Shown in pieces: positions 44,832-55,097 of a DNA stretch of 64,000 nt (positions are counted from its first letter, which is position 1; each line of letters begins with the position of its first letter). Made by a program: the position numbers and the translations under genes. The notes under the pieces are model-generated. The model did not search any database. It was not told the origin of the DNA and saw only the letters and a list, made by a program, of their open reading frames with translations. This DNA comes from Acholoe squamosa (taxonomy: Eukaryota > Annelida > Polychaeta > Phyllodocida > Polynoidae): NCBI GenBank assembly GCA_949317995.1, contig OX439035.1:83329959-83393958 (forward strand), read 5' to 3'.

Positions 44832-45030
44832 AAGGGAGTCAAAAAGGGAGTCCAGGCATGCCTTCAGATTGACTCCCCTTTTTGATGAAAGAGAGTCAAC
44901 TGACTCTCTTAAGGGAGTCCAGGTTTGGCTTCAAATTAGCTCCCCTTTACTCCAAAGGAGAGTCCAGGTCACATTTGACTCCCTTCCAAAAGGGAGTCCA
45001 GCCTACGGTTGACTCCCTTTCTAGAAGGTA
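44832..45030. repeat. Hairpin-forming GGGAGTC / GACTCCC repeats
   Basis: At least four small inverted units, each with AGGGAGTC (or AGAGTC) on one side and GACTCCC or GACTCTC on the other, often with GTCCAGGC or GTCCAGGT beside it. Spacing is irregular (about 35-65 bp). Non-coding; the repeated hairpins distinguish it from ordinary tandem repeats. Confidence 0.75.
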
Positions 45031-45689
45031 CAATTGTGCCATATTCTCTACATATAAAGTATAATGCCAGCCACACTTCATCTTGTACACTTTTGCACTG
45101 CATTGTGAAAGACATATATAGCAGGGGATATACTGAACTTCCCTCAGTGTACATTAGTTGATATAACAAACCAGCTGACTGATTGTGGATTTAGCTCTCT
45201 GATGTCTGTAGAGAATGGGTGTCTAAAGATTTGAATATATTTAAATTGCCCATACCTGGGCCCATATATCAACATCTTTTTGTTACTTTATTATATTTCA
45301 TTTTGAGGGTATGTATAGTTTCTATAATAATTGAATTGTGTCAATATAAATTGCATTGTCATATATTCTGATCGAAATAAAGATGTGTGCATCCAGATAA
45401 ATCCTCTTTGGAGATAGTGCTTCCACCTATACATGAGTAAGTGATATGTTAAGTGTGCCAACAGATATGGATTAACAATAAATCAGTTTCTTTCAATATC
45501 ATTCCTTATGCGGACAACTTAACCGTTCATAGCCCTATGAATTCAAGCGCTTAGAGAACAACAATAACATCATTAATTAGTTCCTTCATGATTGTAATAC
45601 ACCAAGCAGGGATTAGACTCTCAGCAAGAGCCCTTACACAAGTAATAGAGCTGTTTCAATAATCCACATAAAACCTGCCACTTGTGGTT
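45031..45689. other. Unassigned AT-rich sequence
   Basis: No feature supported. Confidence 0.4.
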
Positions 45690-46235
45690 CAACAACCACC
45701 CACCGTACCCCCCGTGCTTTATTAATCTGCTGATAATAGCTTGCGGCTGATCCCTCTTCCTCCTGAGGCTGAGCCTGGTGACCACATCCCCTTTACAACC
45801 CCGACTCTCCAACCCCCTTCCCCTCAGCCCACAACCCCTTCTCAGCACTGAACCGCAGATCTCACTTCTGTCATTGTTATCGCATTGTTGTAGCGGCGGC
45901 GGAGCCTTGCGCTAATTCGCTTTGCCTGATTAATCAAGACAACCTTCAATCTCCTGGGTAACTGCACACCCCATCCACCACCCTCTCCAGCCGTCACCCG
46001 AGGCCTAATTAAAAGCCCATCACACATTGCACTCCCAACAGACCCCCCTCCCCCGCCTCAGACCGAAATCTGATTGAGATTTAATTATCTCCCAATAGGC
46101 AGCATCCGATTGGTTTGAGGAACCTCCGCTGGGAGCGCCAAGGTGTGGCTGGTGGTTGAGGCATGGTTTCCGGAAGTGTGTGTGCGCAAGTCCGGGGCGC
46201 AAGTGGGTAGGTAGGGGGGGCAGTTTGAAGGAGGA
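45690..46235. promoter_or_regulatory. Motif-dense block, candidate promoter or enhancer
   Basis: Known-type factor motifs cluster here: RUNX-like TTGTGGTT and AACCACC (45685-45702), SOX-like ATTGTTAT and CATTGTTG (45871-45889), homeodomain CTGATTAATCAA (45926-45937), CTAATTAAAAG and TTTAATTATC, two CCAAT boxes (CCCAATAGG and CGATTGGTTTG, 46091-46118) and an ETS-like TTTCCGGAAGTG (46167-46178). No exon is convincing, though a plus-strand frame from 46156 encodes SLKEESSSDTLQNGLEANG before an acceptor-like point. Motif counts by eye cannot exclude chance. Confidence 0.3.
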
Positions 46236-47706
46236 GTCGTCTTCAGACACACTACAAAATGGTTTAGAGGCAAATGGCTTCCTTAAATCACTCTCCCCTT
46301 TCCCACAAGATATTAATTGCACTTCTGTCACTTGTCACAAGTGGGGTTTTGTTCTTTGCATTTCCCTCTCAGTTTTGCTCCACACGAATCTTCTTCGTGT
46401 GTTTAATTTTAGCTCATGGCTCAGATACATGGCTTCTATTTTGTTAGTCTAATGGTATCAACTGTAGATTGGACCATTCCTGATTCTGACATGTATATTT
46501 ACTTGTATCACGAATATTGTTTATGCAAATACAATAGGATAGAGTGATCTTGAGTCGTCCATGTGCCTTGAGTCGGCCACTTTGAAATTGTATTAGTGCC
46601 AAATTGAAATCACCAATGACCACCTTGGAGGATGTTAGACAATTTATGCTCTTATAAGATGCAGCACCTGCTATCTTACCATAATTGGCTTTTTTGGGTC
46701 TGTCACCTTCCACAGGCTGTTAATAACAGCATGTCTGGCATAATATTCATGCAAATGGAAATGAATTTCTGGTGATTTGCAAACCACTCATTTGAGTGCA
46801 ACTAGAATATTACGATAAACTTGCAATAATCTCCTAGTATTCAAGGAACAGAGTCATACTTAACTACAAACTGTATTATGCATTACATTCACACCCTGTC
46901 AATTATCAGAAAACTGGAAACCTAGAATTTCCTTGCATCAAGTACACAGTTGTTCACTTGTGGTGTGGTGTGGCCAACTCAAGGCAGTGGTGGCTGGCTC
47001 ATGATACTGATGTAGAGAAATACATATCACTTTGGTAACGAAGGCTTATAGGGCTTTATGGGCATGAGTGTAAGAGTTGTAACAGTATCTGCTGGAAAGA
47101 CAAACACTTTAGGAACAATTGTATATGTCCCTCTACATGTTAGCCCACTATAGCCTCCTAGAAAAAAAGCCAGAGTTCCAAGTGAGTGACTCCTGTCCAC
47201 TTTATCCTATAGGGCATTAGCATATTAGGTTATGGAGACAGCCATCTTGGTTAGGCCCCCGACTCCAGAGCAGGGTATTCTGGGTAAATTTCTTATCAGT
47301 CTCCAGAACAATGGTCATTGATAAGACTGATAAGCTGCATCCTGCCCTTTATCCCAATCACCAAAATACCCATCCATTGTTTCAGGTGTGAAGTAAGGTG
47401 ATAACCCTGATAGTGAGACTATGGCATGATTGCTCACCTGTGGTATTCAGCAGAAATTCCAATGATCTATTGCCCTTTTATTTTAAATATTTAATCTATT
47501 TCTAGATCATCTACTTAAAGCTGTTGATATGGAGAATCCATACATATACTTTATAGAAAAATCCCATGGATAGTAGTTAATTGGCAGGTTGTCAAACTAG
47601 ACGACACAAAGAGGCCAAATGATGATCTAGCCCCCGACTACATAAGCCACCTAGCTGATTTCCTTAGTACTAGCAATGTGCTAGTCCCGTATACATGTAC
47701 ATGTAT
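46236..47706. other. Unassigned sequence with a short foldback-like piece
   Basis: TTCTTATCAGTCTCCAGAAC and ATTGATAAGACTGATAAG (47290-47335) look like the GATA-rich core of the foldback families, but the arms are too short to assign. Otherwise nothing recognised. Confidence 0.35.
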
Positions 47707-47829
47707 CAGTGGCGGATTTAGAGGGGACACGGGGGGCGCGCACACCCCCCTTTTCCCCAGTACTTTAATTACATATTTTGGACCCCATACCAAGATTTCC
47801 TCCTTTTCCAAATCCTGGATCCGCCACTG
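47707..47829. mobile_element. CAGTGGCGGAT-ended MITE, 123 bp
   Basis: The left end CAGTGGCGGATTTAGAGGG and the right end (complement) CAGTGGCGGATCCAGGATTT. The interior has GGGGGGCGCGCACACCCCCC. The end sequence is common in invertebrate genomes. TGTA-like bases lie on both sides but a clean target duplication is not clear. Related pieces lie at 59547-59722 and 60722-60926. Confidence 0.75.
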
Positions 47830-48394
47830 TGTAATACGTTCAGAAAAGAATGGCACATTATAATGACAGGGCACACAGGATAATGAAAATTTTCATTTTT
47901 GTGTCTGTTTTTCGCTTATTTAGAAATGATATTAGATTGCAGGATATAATTCAGTTGCATACATTTTACGACAAACAAAGATTGATTACACATTCCTCTG
48001 CACTAAACAATATGTATTTATGTTTATGTGCAGACATCCCAATGCCAATGCTTAAACATTACTGAAGCTCAGGAAATAATTCATTGAACACGTCTCTCGG
48101 CTATATCTTTGACCTGCATCTTGAGAATGCAAATAGAGCGCGACTGGTAAACTGTTCTCGGCAACGTTCATTGAAGACGCCCCAGTCTGTTAACCGTATT
48201 GTGAAATGTCAAACACTTAACCCAGTTAAGACGATAACCATCTTGATCCGTTAGGCCAAAATCGAATCCCTTATCTTTGGTGAGTATTCAGGCAGGAAAT
48301 ACACGTACAGGCAGGCCTTAAACGGACTGTGATAAATGAACGTTGATCGTGGTGACGCTGACTTTGAATATACATTGTAGATTGACCGCAGTCC
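47830..48394. other. Unassigned sequence
   Basis: No feature supported. Confidence 0.4.
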
Positions 48395-48622
48395 CTACCC
48401 AGCAAATTGTCGTGCGTCCTCGTCAACCTGTTTGAAGTGGCTCACACATGTCGCTAGATGGAACACGACGTCGTTATAGCACAAGATCACCAGGAATAGC
48501 AATTGCTATACCACGTGAGTCTAACACACAGTGGTGAAAGATGACAAAATGAGTTATCACTCAAAAAGGAGTCACCTTTGATGACCAATCATGGCGACAG
48601 ATGACGACAATTTGCTGGGTAG
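48395..48622. mobile_element. TIR element of about 228 bp
   Basis: CTACCCAGCAAATTGTCGT at the left and its perfect inverse complement ACGACAATTTGCTGGGTAG at the right give a 19-bp terminal inverted repeat. Interior non-coding, with TCACTCAAAAAGGAGTCACC. Superfamily not assigned. Confidence 0.75.
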
Positions 48623-48690
48623 TTTCCCATATTTGATTATTCTATAATCTGTAGGTAATATGACTATGACTTTCAATTTCGTCTCCTTAA

Positions 48691-48884
48691 CCTTTTAAAG
48701 GCCACTGATGTGGGAATGTATCATGCCCATCTGTTGGCATGATACACCAATGAAGCAGCTATAATGAAGTGCCGGCGAATGTGCACGTCACTGGTGCATC
48801 ATGCCCACCCTCTTTAACTCACCAGCCCAACATGCATGCATTTTGACGGCCATAATGTTTAATGCACTATTGGAATTTAAAGGG
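48691..48884. mobile_element. TTAA-flanked piggyBac-like MITE, 194 bp
   Basis: TTAA lies on both sides (48687-48690 and 48885-48888). The ends CCTTTTAAAGG and the complement CCCTTTAAATTCC match the CCYTTTRAA pattern of piggyBac-type ends. The interior holds an inverted ATCATGCC/GGCATGAT pair. Non-coding. Confidence 0.7.
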
Positions 48885-49059
48885 TTAACCAATACTCGAC
48901 CATACTCACGATGCTAAATGAAATTGTATTTATAGAAATAGAGAGAACACATCCCAAATGGCTACAATGAAATCATGCAAAGGGGTGTGTTGCTTATCAT
49001 ACGATTGTATTGTTTACCCTGAACATGAAAGACTGATATTACGTATGCTATATACAATG

Positions 49060-49297
49060 TACCGTAAAACCCTGCATTTAAGGCCCAGTTTATACGTGTG
49101 GATGGACGCCTCGGGCACCTTGTCCTTGTCTCGTGTCCTTGTAGATCCAGCAAAAGTTAGGGGTGAGCCTTATAGGCGAGTTTATCTTGTATCAGACCAG
49201 TAAGTAGTACATTGATCCAAAAACAGGCCCCAGGTGCGCCTTACAGGACTCACCCAAGTTGGGGATGGTGCCCCTTTTATGCGAGGTATGTCCTGTA
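49060..49297. mobile_element. ACCGTA-type MITE, un-nested copy
   Basis: Left end TACCGTAAAACCCTGCATTT then AAGGC; right end (complement) TACAGGACATACCTCGCATA. TA on both sides. Same family as 43433-44025 but without the nested foldback, which gives the empty-site length of about 235 bp. Confidence 0.65.
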
Positions 49298-52200
49298 TGC
49301 TAGGCATTGTGGTAGGCAGAGTCGTATCGCTAGATTATTACTGAAAGAAAATTGACGGGCTGAAAGAAAATTGTGCATGTTTTACTCTATTATGGAAGCT
49401 ACTTGTTAAAAATGATCGCCCCCTTAATCGAAAATTCTCACAAATTGATGTCGGTACTACTAGAAATAAAGGATAAGTGGAGAAAAGGAAAACGTCCTAT
49501 ACTGTTGAATCTCAAGAGAGAACAGTTGTGCACATTTACAGAACACCCTGGAACCATATGTTCATGTATAGATATACTGGCTTTATATAATATCTATATC
49601 AATATCTGTCATATATACTTATGAAAAGAACGTTAAAAGAAACAAATTTCAAGTCCAATTTTCATAATATATAGTTATTTGTCAACGGTAATAACATGCA
49701 GTGGTGTTTCCCCCTTAGCCCTTTCTGCAGAAGTGGGCCATAACTTGAATACTGTTTGTGCTCTTTTTGTCCCATTTATCTGTTTATTCTTTCTCCTTTC
49801 CTTGTAAGAGAGGGTCGAACCTGCATGCCTTCTTTGTGTGACTAACCGTGACCATATTTCCAAGTGTTTAAATGACATAAAACACAATTGCCTGGTTTAC
49901 TTTATTCTTACTAGCGATAGAATATGAGCAAAATACACTATACTGTTACACATTACTTGTCTGTTTCTCTTTCGTCCCTAAGAACCATACCGCTCTTGTG
50001 TGTCTTGTAGGGGCTGCACGATGGCCTAGTTCCATTTTTTCTACCCCTATCTCTCTACATCGTTCCTGCAGGTAACCATGCCAATATATACACAGTTAGG
50101 GCAGCGTGGGTAATTCATCAAGGCACACCATGTGTGAAGGTGTATCAAGTGAGTCTGATAGTACAGTGCTACATGTACACCCCCCCCATTCCCTATGGTA
50201 CACCATGCTGCCCCCTCCCCATTCTCTCAATCAAGTGCCCCCCCCCCTCCCACTGCCATACGTCACCTGTATACTGGGTCATCTCCCCACAAAGACTGTG
50301 GGTCTACCTTGATATTTATAACGTTGTGGCTGTTATTGCCAGTGACATTATTGTGACAAGAGACACGGTCCTGTAACATTAACACGCCAGAGCGTGGAGT
50401 ACGGTTCCCCTTGGGACCTTCCACCGGGCTCCCACCCTCCCCCATCCACTGTCACCTCAATGTAGAGTGGTAGAATCTATAGCTCCCACCTTTGTCGGCA
50501 ACTCTCACAGTCCCAAGGGAGTCTATGGATGACCCAGTGCCTACTTGTATGTATATAGTACATGTGACTGTGTTAAGGGGGAGGGATGAGTCGGGATGGG
50601 CGGGAGGGAGCAGGTTACATTGGTTATGGTCCAGTGAACTGTAGCCGTGGGAATCCAGGGTCCAAAATGGACTAGGGTACCTGTGGCGTGCATTCCGTAA
50701 AAAACACGCCATTTCCTACCAAAGCTTTTCTAGTCTGGTCGAGGTCACCACCCGACATAGATAAAACATCTCTCTGGAAGACAACTCCAAGCTTTCTCTT
50801 TCAATGGCTGCCCATAAAGCGTGACGAACACATTTTATTGCTTTCAAAAGCCTCTCGTATAATAGCGTACATATTCCGTTTGAATTGATCCTTAAAGATT
50901 CAAGTACTGTCCTCAAGGTTCAGTTAATATACTCCAAATGCATATCTCATTATTCAAATGTGACTGAGATGGCAAAAACTACCACGTGTATATGTGTATT
51001 AGTGTAACTTAAATTTATGCACTTCAGGAGGGACGATATAGTCATACTGTAATTCATATCAATCTCTGGTCATTATCTCATGCAGTGGTAAAGTCTTCTC
51101 ACCCCCTCCTCCATGAACGGCCTTTCCCTTTAAACAATTTTATTATGTACACTATGATTCGAAGTATTCAGTGAAATATTCAGCTGATAATATCTTTACT
51201 AGTTCTTAGTACCAGGGTAGGGTAACCATTGCAATGCACATTGCATGTGTGATGTAACTTACATAATGTTCATGCTTTGTATGACACACCTGGGTTTACT
51301 GGTTCTCTCCCAAGATTTTACACATGTAATTGGAATATTTGTCATCAAATGTAATTGGAGAAATAATTATTTCTACAATTACTACGCAGAGTAGCCTCTT
51401 TATACCAATTGCTGCTGTACTAATCGTATTCCCATTACAAAACTGCTTTCTACAAAACTGCATAATTGTATTATATAGGATCCAGGTTGGTGATTCAGAA
51501 AATATGAACCCAGATTCAGATCCGAAGGTTCCAGCACCTTGGTTATAGTAATGCATTTCAGCAGTTTGATTTCATGGGCAGAGAAAACACATAGTTTTTA
51601 TGTAGAGAACACACGATTTATCCCAGAAATGGCCACAGAGTAGTGCCTTACTTCCATTGATTACTTAAAGTCTACATGGATAGACCATGACAGTACCCCT
51701 GCAGCTTTTGGGAGATCTGTTTGTCAAAGGTTCGATGGTAGAAGCCTGAATGTTTGAGATATCAAATCTCCCACATTCATCATTGCATTTACCCCCCAGA
51801 ATCAATATATTTGGGATGCATTTGAATCAAGGATCGGAGGGCAAATACTGGCAGGTCAGACAAAAGTGAGATTGCATAGGCCATATGGAGGCATTCAAAA
51901 TTCTCAGGTAGTAACATCAATGGTAGAATAACGGTGTTAGAAATGACATATGGAAAAAAAGAAGATTAGGATAGCCCTACTTATCTTCATCAAGAAAGGC
52001 TTATGTACTCGACTACTCGTAAATACATATTATAGATTCTAGAACAAAAAAAAACACATTTTGTAGATGAAATATATGGTTTCATTCATTTCTATTTTCT
52101 TTTTTGTCGCGCTTTCCGCGAATTCCGCATACACACGCACAGTATCTTCTATTTCACTGCAATATCAATGGAAATATAAAAATACCAATTATCAGTGGCC

Positions 52201-52380
52201 AGTAGTAAGTGGTTAGTGGAGCAGTAGAGTAAAACCATTGCTGAATATCCATATATAGCACAAGTTTTATGACTCGGAAAGGACTAAAGCAAAGGTTGAA
52301 AACCCGGGGTTGAAAAGCTAAGCCAAATGACAGTTTTTGGCTGATATGTTCTAACTTTGAGAATGATCTCCAATAGCAAC
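49298..52380. other. Unassigned sequence
   Basis: AT-leaning, with poly(C) runs near 50181 and 50239. Open frames up to 86 codons occur on both strands without splice or domain support. TGGGTCGAACCTGCATGCC-type sequence near 49812 resembles a tRNA box B, but no tRNA fold is visible. Confidence 0.4.
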
Positions 52381-52387
52381 CTAAACA

Positions 52388-52423
52388 CCCCCCCCCCACA
52401 CACACACACACACAAACACACAT
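52388..52423 (+). repeat. Poly(C) followed by (CA)n
   Basis: Context AACCTAAACACCC, then about ten C, then (AC)n and AAACACACA. The tract at 53111 has nearly the same flanks (AACCCAAACACCC), so the two may be copies. Confidence 0.9.
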
Positions 52424-52570
52424 GTAATAAACCATCTTTATTAATAACCAGAATGCTCAAATACACTCGCAGACTGTGGTTTGAAAAAAAAAAGAAGAGG
52501 GGTGAGTGCTGTGGGGACTACCTTGTGATCCCATCCTGATGACGACCTACTTTGGTTTTCCATTCTGCAG

Positions 52571-52703
52571 ACTCCTTGCAGCAGTGATTGATGTAGACTC
52601 TCATCATTGCAGGAGGCCTACCTGGACACTTCTTTGTCTTGGGGCGCCTGAGTTTGTTGGAAAGGCTGGGTTTCATGTTGCAGGGACACATGTTTGTTTT
52701 CAG
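52571..52703 (+). CDS. Candidate internal exon, unknown protein (strand uncertain)
   Basis: Acceptor TTTGGTTTTCCATTCTGCAG and donor TGTTTGTTTTCAG|GTAATTG bracket 133 bp that stay open and encode LLAAVIDVDSHHCRRPTW then LLCLGAPEFVGKAGFHVAG. It leaves phase 0 after one carried base. The minus strand is also open for 107 codons across 52518-52841 and encodes NKLRRPKTKKCPGRPPAMMR with a CCAG|GTAGGC donor, so the coding strand is not settled. The region is GC-richer than its flanks, supporting coding on one strand. Confidence 0.35.
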
Positions 52704-53462
52704 GTAATTGCACGGTGCAGCTCCAACCCCCTCCTCCAGGCAGCCCGGGTGCCCCTCCTTCCTGTCAGATCCCCTACGTGGGCCGACTTCATCACCAGCA
52801 TCAATATGGGTTGACGGCATAGCTGACATTTTTTCTGCCACCCCCTACCCCAGGGACGACATGAAACTGCACCTTTCACTTTGTTTCTACAACTATCCCC
52901 ATACACACAAAGCACAGAGATAAGCGATTAAAGGATACCTGAGACCTACCGATAATACTACTTGTATTCATTATTTATGGCCGTTTATTAAAGAATCCTG
53001 AAGCTATACAGGGAACGTTCAACAATTATGTCACTGTTATTTAGGCATTTTTCAGGACCCACCCACCTTTGTCACTTTTTTTGTATGGAACATATATAGA
53101 GGAACCCAAACACCCCCCCCCCCCCACACACACACACAAACACCCTAAGCAGTGACGTTGAACGTTCCTACATATATGGGGTACGATCGTTGCGAGTGAA
53201 AATGGTAGCGTGTAAATTTATGTGATACAGACGCCAGGATCTAGTACCCGTAATACAAACTGAACTGTGGCATGAATGCATGCAATTGCTTATGGGACTA
53301 GACATACCCTTATCGCCGCCTCCTCATAGATAACATGTACAAAATACATGCATTCCCTCATTCCAACCATGTCGTAAATCACCCGGCACGTTATCCTTGC
53401 CCTATGTGTTCATGTATAGCCTTTTCATCCCGTATACTACATGTACGGTACATGTATATATC
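52704..53462. other. Unassigned sequence with a poly(C)-(CA)n tract
   Basis: The tract at 53111-53143 has about 13 C followed by (AC)n. No exon beyond the candidate at its left edge. Confidence 0.4.
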
Positions 53463-53741
53463 ACATTATTACATGATTTCTGTGATTCTGAGTGCTTTTC
53501 CTGGATATTCCCATGCACATACCTGTCGATATTGCATGGCATGATGCATGCATCATGACTTTTGTAAGGTGTGCGGTTATCCAAGGATAACAGGCACCCA
53601 GTGCAGTTATCCATGGATAACATGCACACCTTACAAGTCATATGTTACATGTTAAAACCTATGAAATTTTCATTGCCAGGGTAGGGGTCGAACCTGCACT
53701 CACAAATGCAACTCCCTGTGCAGTGCGCCACAGGGACTGAC
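53463..53741 (-). mobile_element. Composite tRNA-headed SINE, copy B
   Basis: Read on the minus strand: GTCAGTCCCTGTGGCGCA (box A-like), AGGTTCGACCCCTACC (box B match), CATAGGTTTTAACATGT, AAGGTGTGC, paired TTATCCATGGATAA and TTATCCTTGGATAA palindromes, GCACACCTTACAA, TGATGCATGCATCATG, AATATCGACAGGTA and GAATATCCAG to TGTAATAA. The same order occurs at 63651-63937 on the plus strand at roughly 85-90 percent identity by eye. The tail encodes a short frame open in both copies. No target duplication confirmed. Confidence 0.8.
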
Positions 53742-53963
53742 GAGAAATGCTTGGTTAGAACCAGGTCTCTATAAGTCATTGATATGATACAAAGCCCAGG
53801 GAGGTCACTCACATATAACTACTATACATTCAAAGTGTGGAAATACCCTGCAGTCTTGGTTCTGACCCCCCCCCCCCAGCTTTGTCGCTGCTGCTCCCAT
53901 AACTGCGACGACTGCAGGATGCATTTAGACCAAACCAACTGCTGCCAGGCGCCGAGGTGTGTG

Positions 53964-54043
53964 TGCCGATGGTATAGTGGTTAGCGCATTGTGCTCAGGG
54001 CTGAAGCTTCTTCAGGTTGGTGGGATGAGTCCTGGTCCCGGCA
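53964..54043 (+). tRNA. tRNA-like sequence, probably pseudogene or SINE head
   Basis: TGCCGATGGTATAGTGGTTAG contains a good A box (TGGTATAGTGG). TGGGATGAGTCCTGGTCCC stands where a B box and T arm should be, but the B box is poor. TGCCG at the start pairs with CGGCA at the end. No convincing anticodon stem can be drawn, so an active tRNA is unlikely. Confidence 0.35.
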
Positions 54044-54935
54044 TACGTCCTCATGTAATTATCCTTTGCTAACACACACGCGTCATGAATTATCCATTAA
54101 TTACTTGTTCCCAATATTGTCATACCCACGATTTGATTGGTAATTATTTGAAAGCATGCTGCCCATCTACACTGATCTAGACTCAGTCTTATAGAGGTCT
54201 GAAATTATCCATTTACATAATATCATAGCATGTATTTTGATGAATAACTTAAAGCTCTATAATATAAAAGAAATGATTCCATACGGATGTCATAACATGG
54301 AGAGCTCTTGTTTCTGGTTAATCCTGGTGCCGCCAATAAGGGTTCTGTCGAGTTCTATACATAGTAAGTTACCTGAGCCAAGGGGGAGCACTTGTATGTG
54401 TGAACGACAATCCAGCTAGTCAGAGCCCCCTCACATACATGCTCCCTGGCTTACTGGGGATCTATTTGAGATCTACGTGACGGTATAGGGTATTCTGGCT
54501 GGTGTAATGGAACCGAAACTCAACGTACGTGTAGCCTATTAGACGATGGACGTTGTGGATGTGTCTACAGCAGGTGCAATGAAGTTGAGTAATTTCTCTG
54601 TGTAATGGGAGTATATAGGATTAAGTGTATTGGGGTGGGATCTGGCGTACAAGTATATGTGTGCAACTTTTAAAAATAATCCTCAAAGGAAAGAACATTT
54701 ATTTCATGGTAGGAACATAGTCTACTATAGAACAGTATTAGAATGCCATTCCTGAGGCAAGCGTTAAGAAACCTGTTCGCATTCTTCACGATCCGTCTTT
54801 TCCAGCTGCTCCGGGGTTCGCGCATGTGCGGCACGGTACCTTATGAAATCCAATATGGCAACAATAACATTGCCGGGCGAGCAAGGAGGCTAAATAAATG
54901 TGAGTTTTTGTCTAATTTAAAGTTTAAAACAATGA
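54044..54935. other. Unassigned sequence
   Basis: A CGCGCATGTGCGG NRF1-like site lies near 54818, with AATATGGC after it, but no exon was supported. Confidence 0.35.
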
Positions 54936-55097
54936 AATAAACACATAGTTCAACTCAGGTTTGTCATTTAAGCTTGTTTCTCCACTTGCAGATGTGGGGC
55001 TGTTCACAACTCGGCCTACGGCCTCGTTGGGAACAGCCCGACATCTGTGCGTGGAGAAACAACCTGAAATGACAAATCATCGTTGAACTATGTTTAT
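54936..55097. mobile_element. Palindromic foldback, arms of about 77 bp
   Basis: The left arm runs ATAAACACATAGTTCAACTC, TTGTCATTTAAGC, TTGTTTCTCCAC, CAGATGTGGGGCTGTTC and CAACTCGG. The right arm is the inverse, from CCTCGTTGGGAACAGCC to GTTGAACTATGTTTAT. The centre is GGCCTACGGCC. Arms differ at about ten positions. Non-coding and nearly loopless. Confidence 0.85.

Noticed and set aside
53964-54043. Functional tRNA gene
   Set aside because: Good A box but poor B box and no proper anticodon arm. Listed only as tRNA-like.
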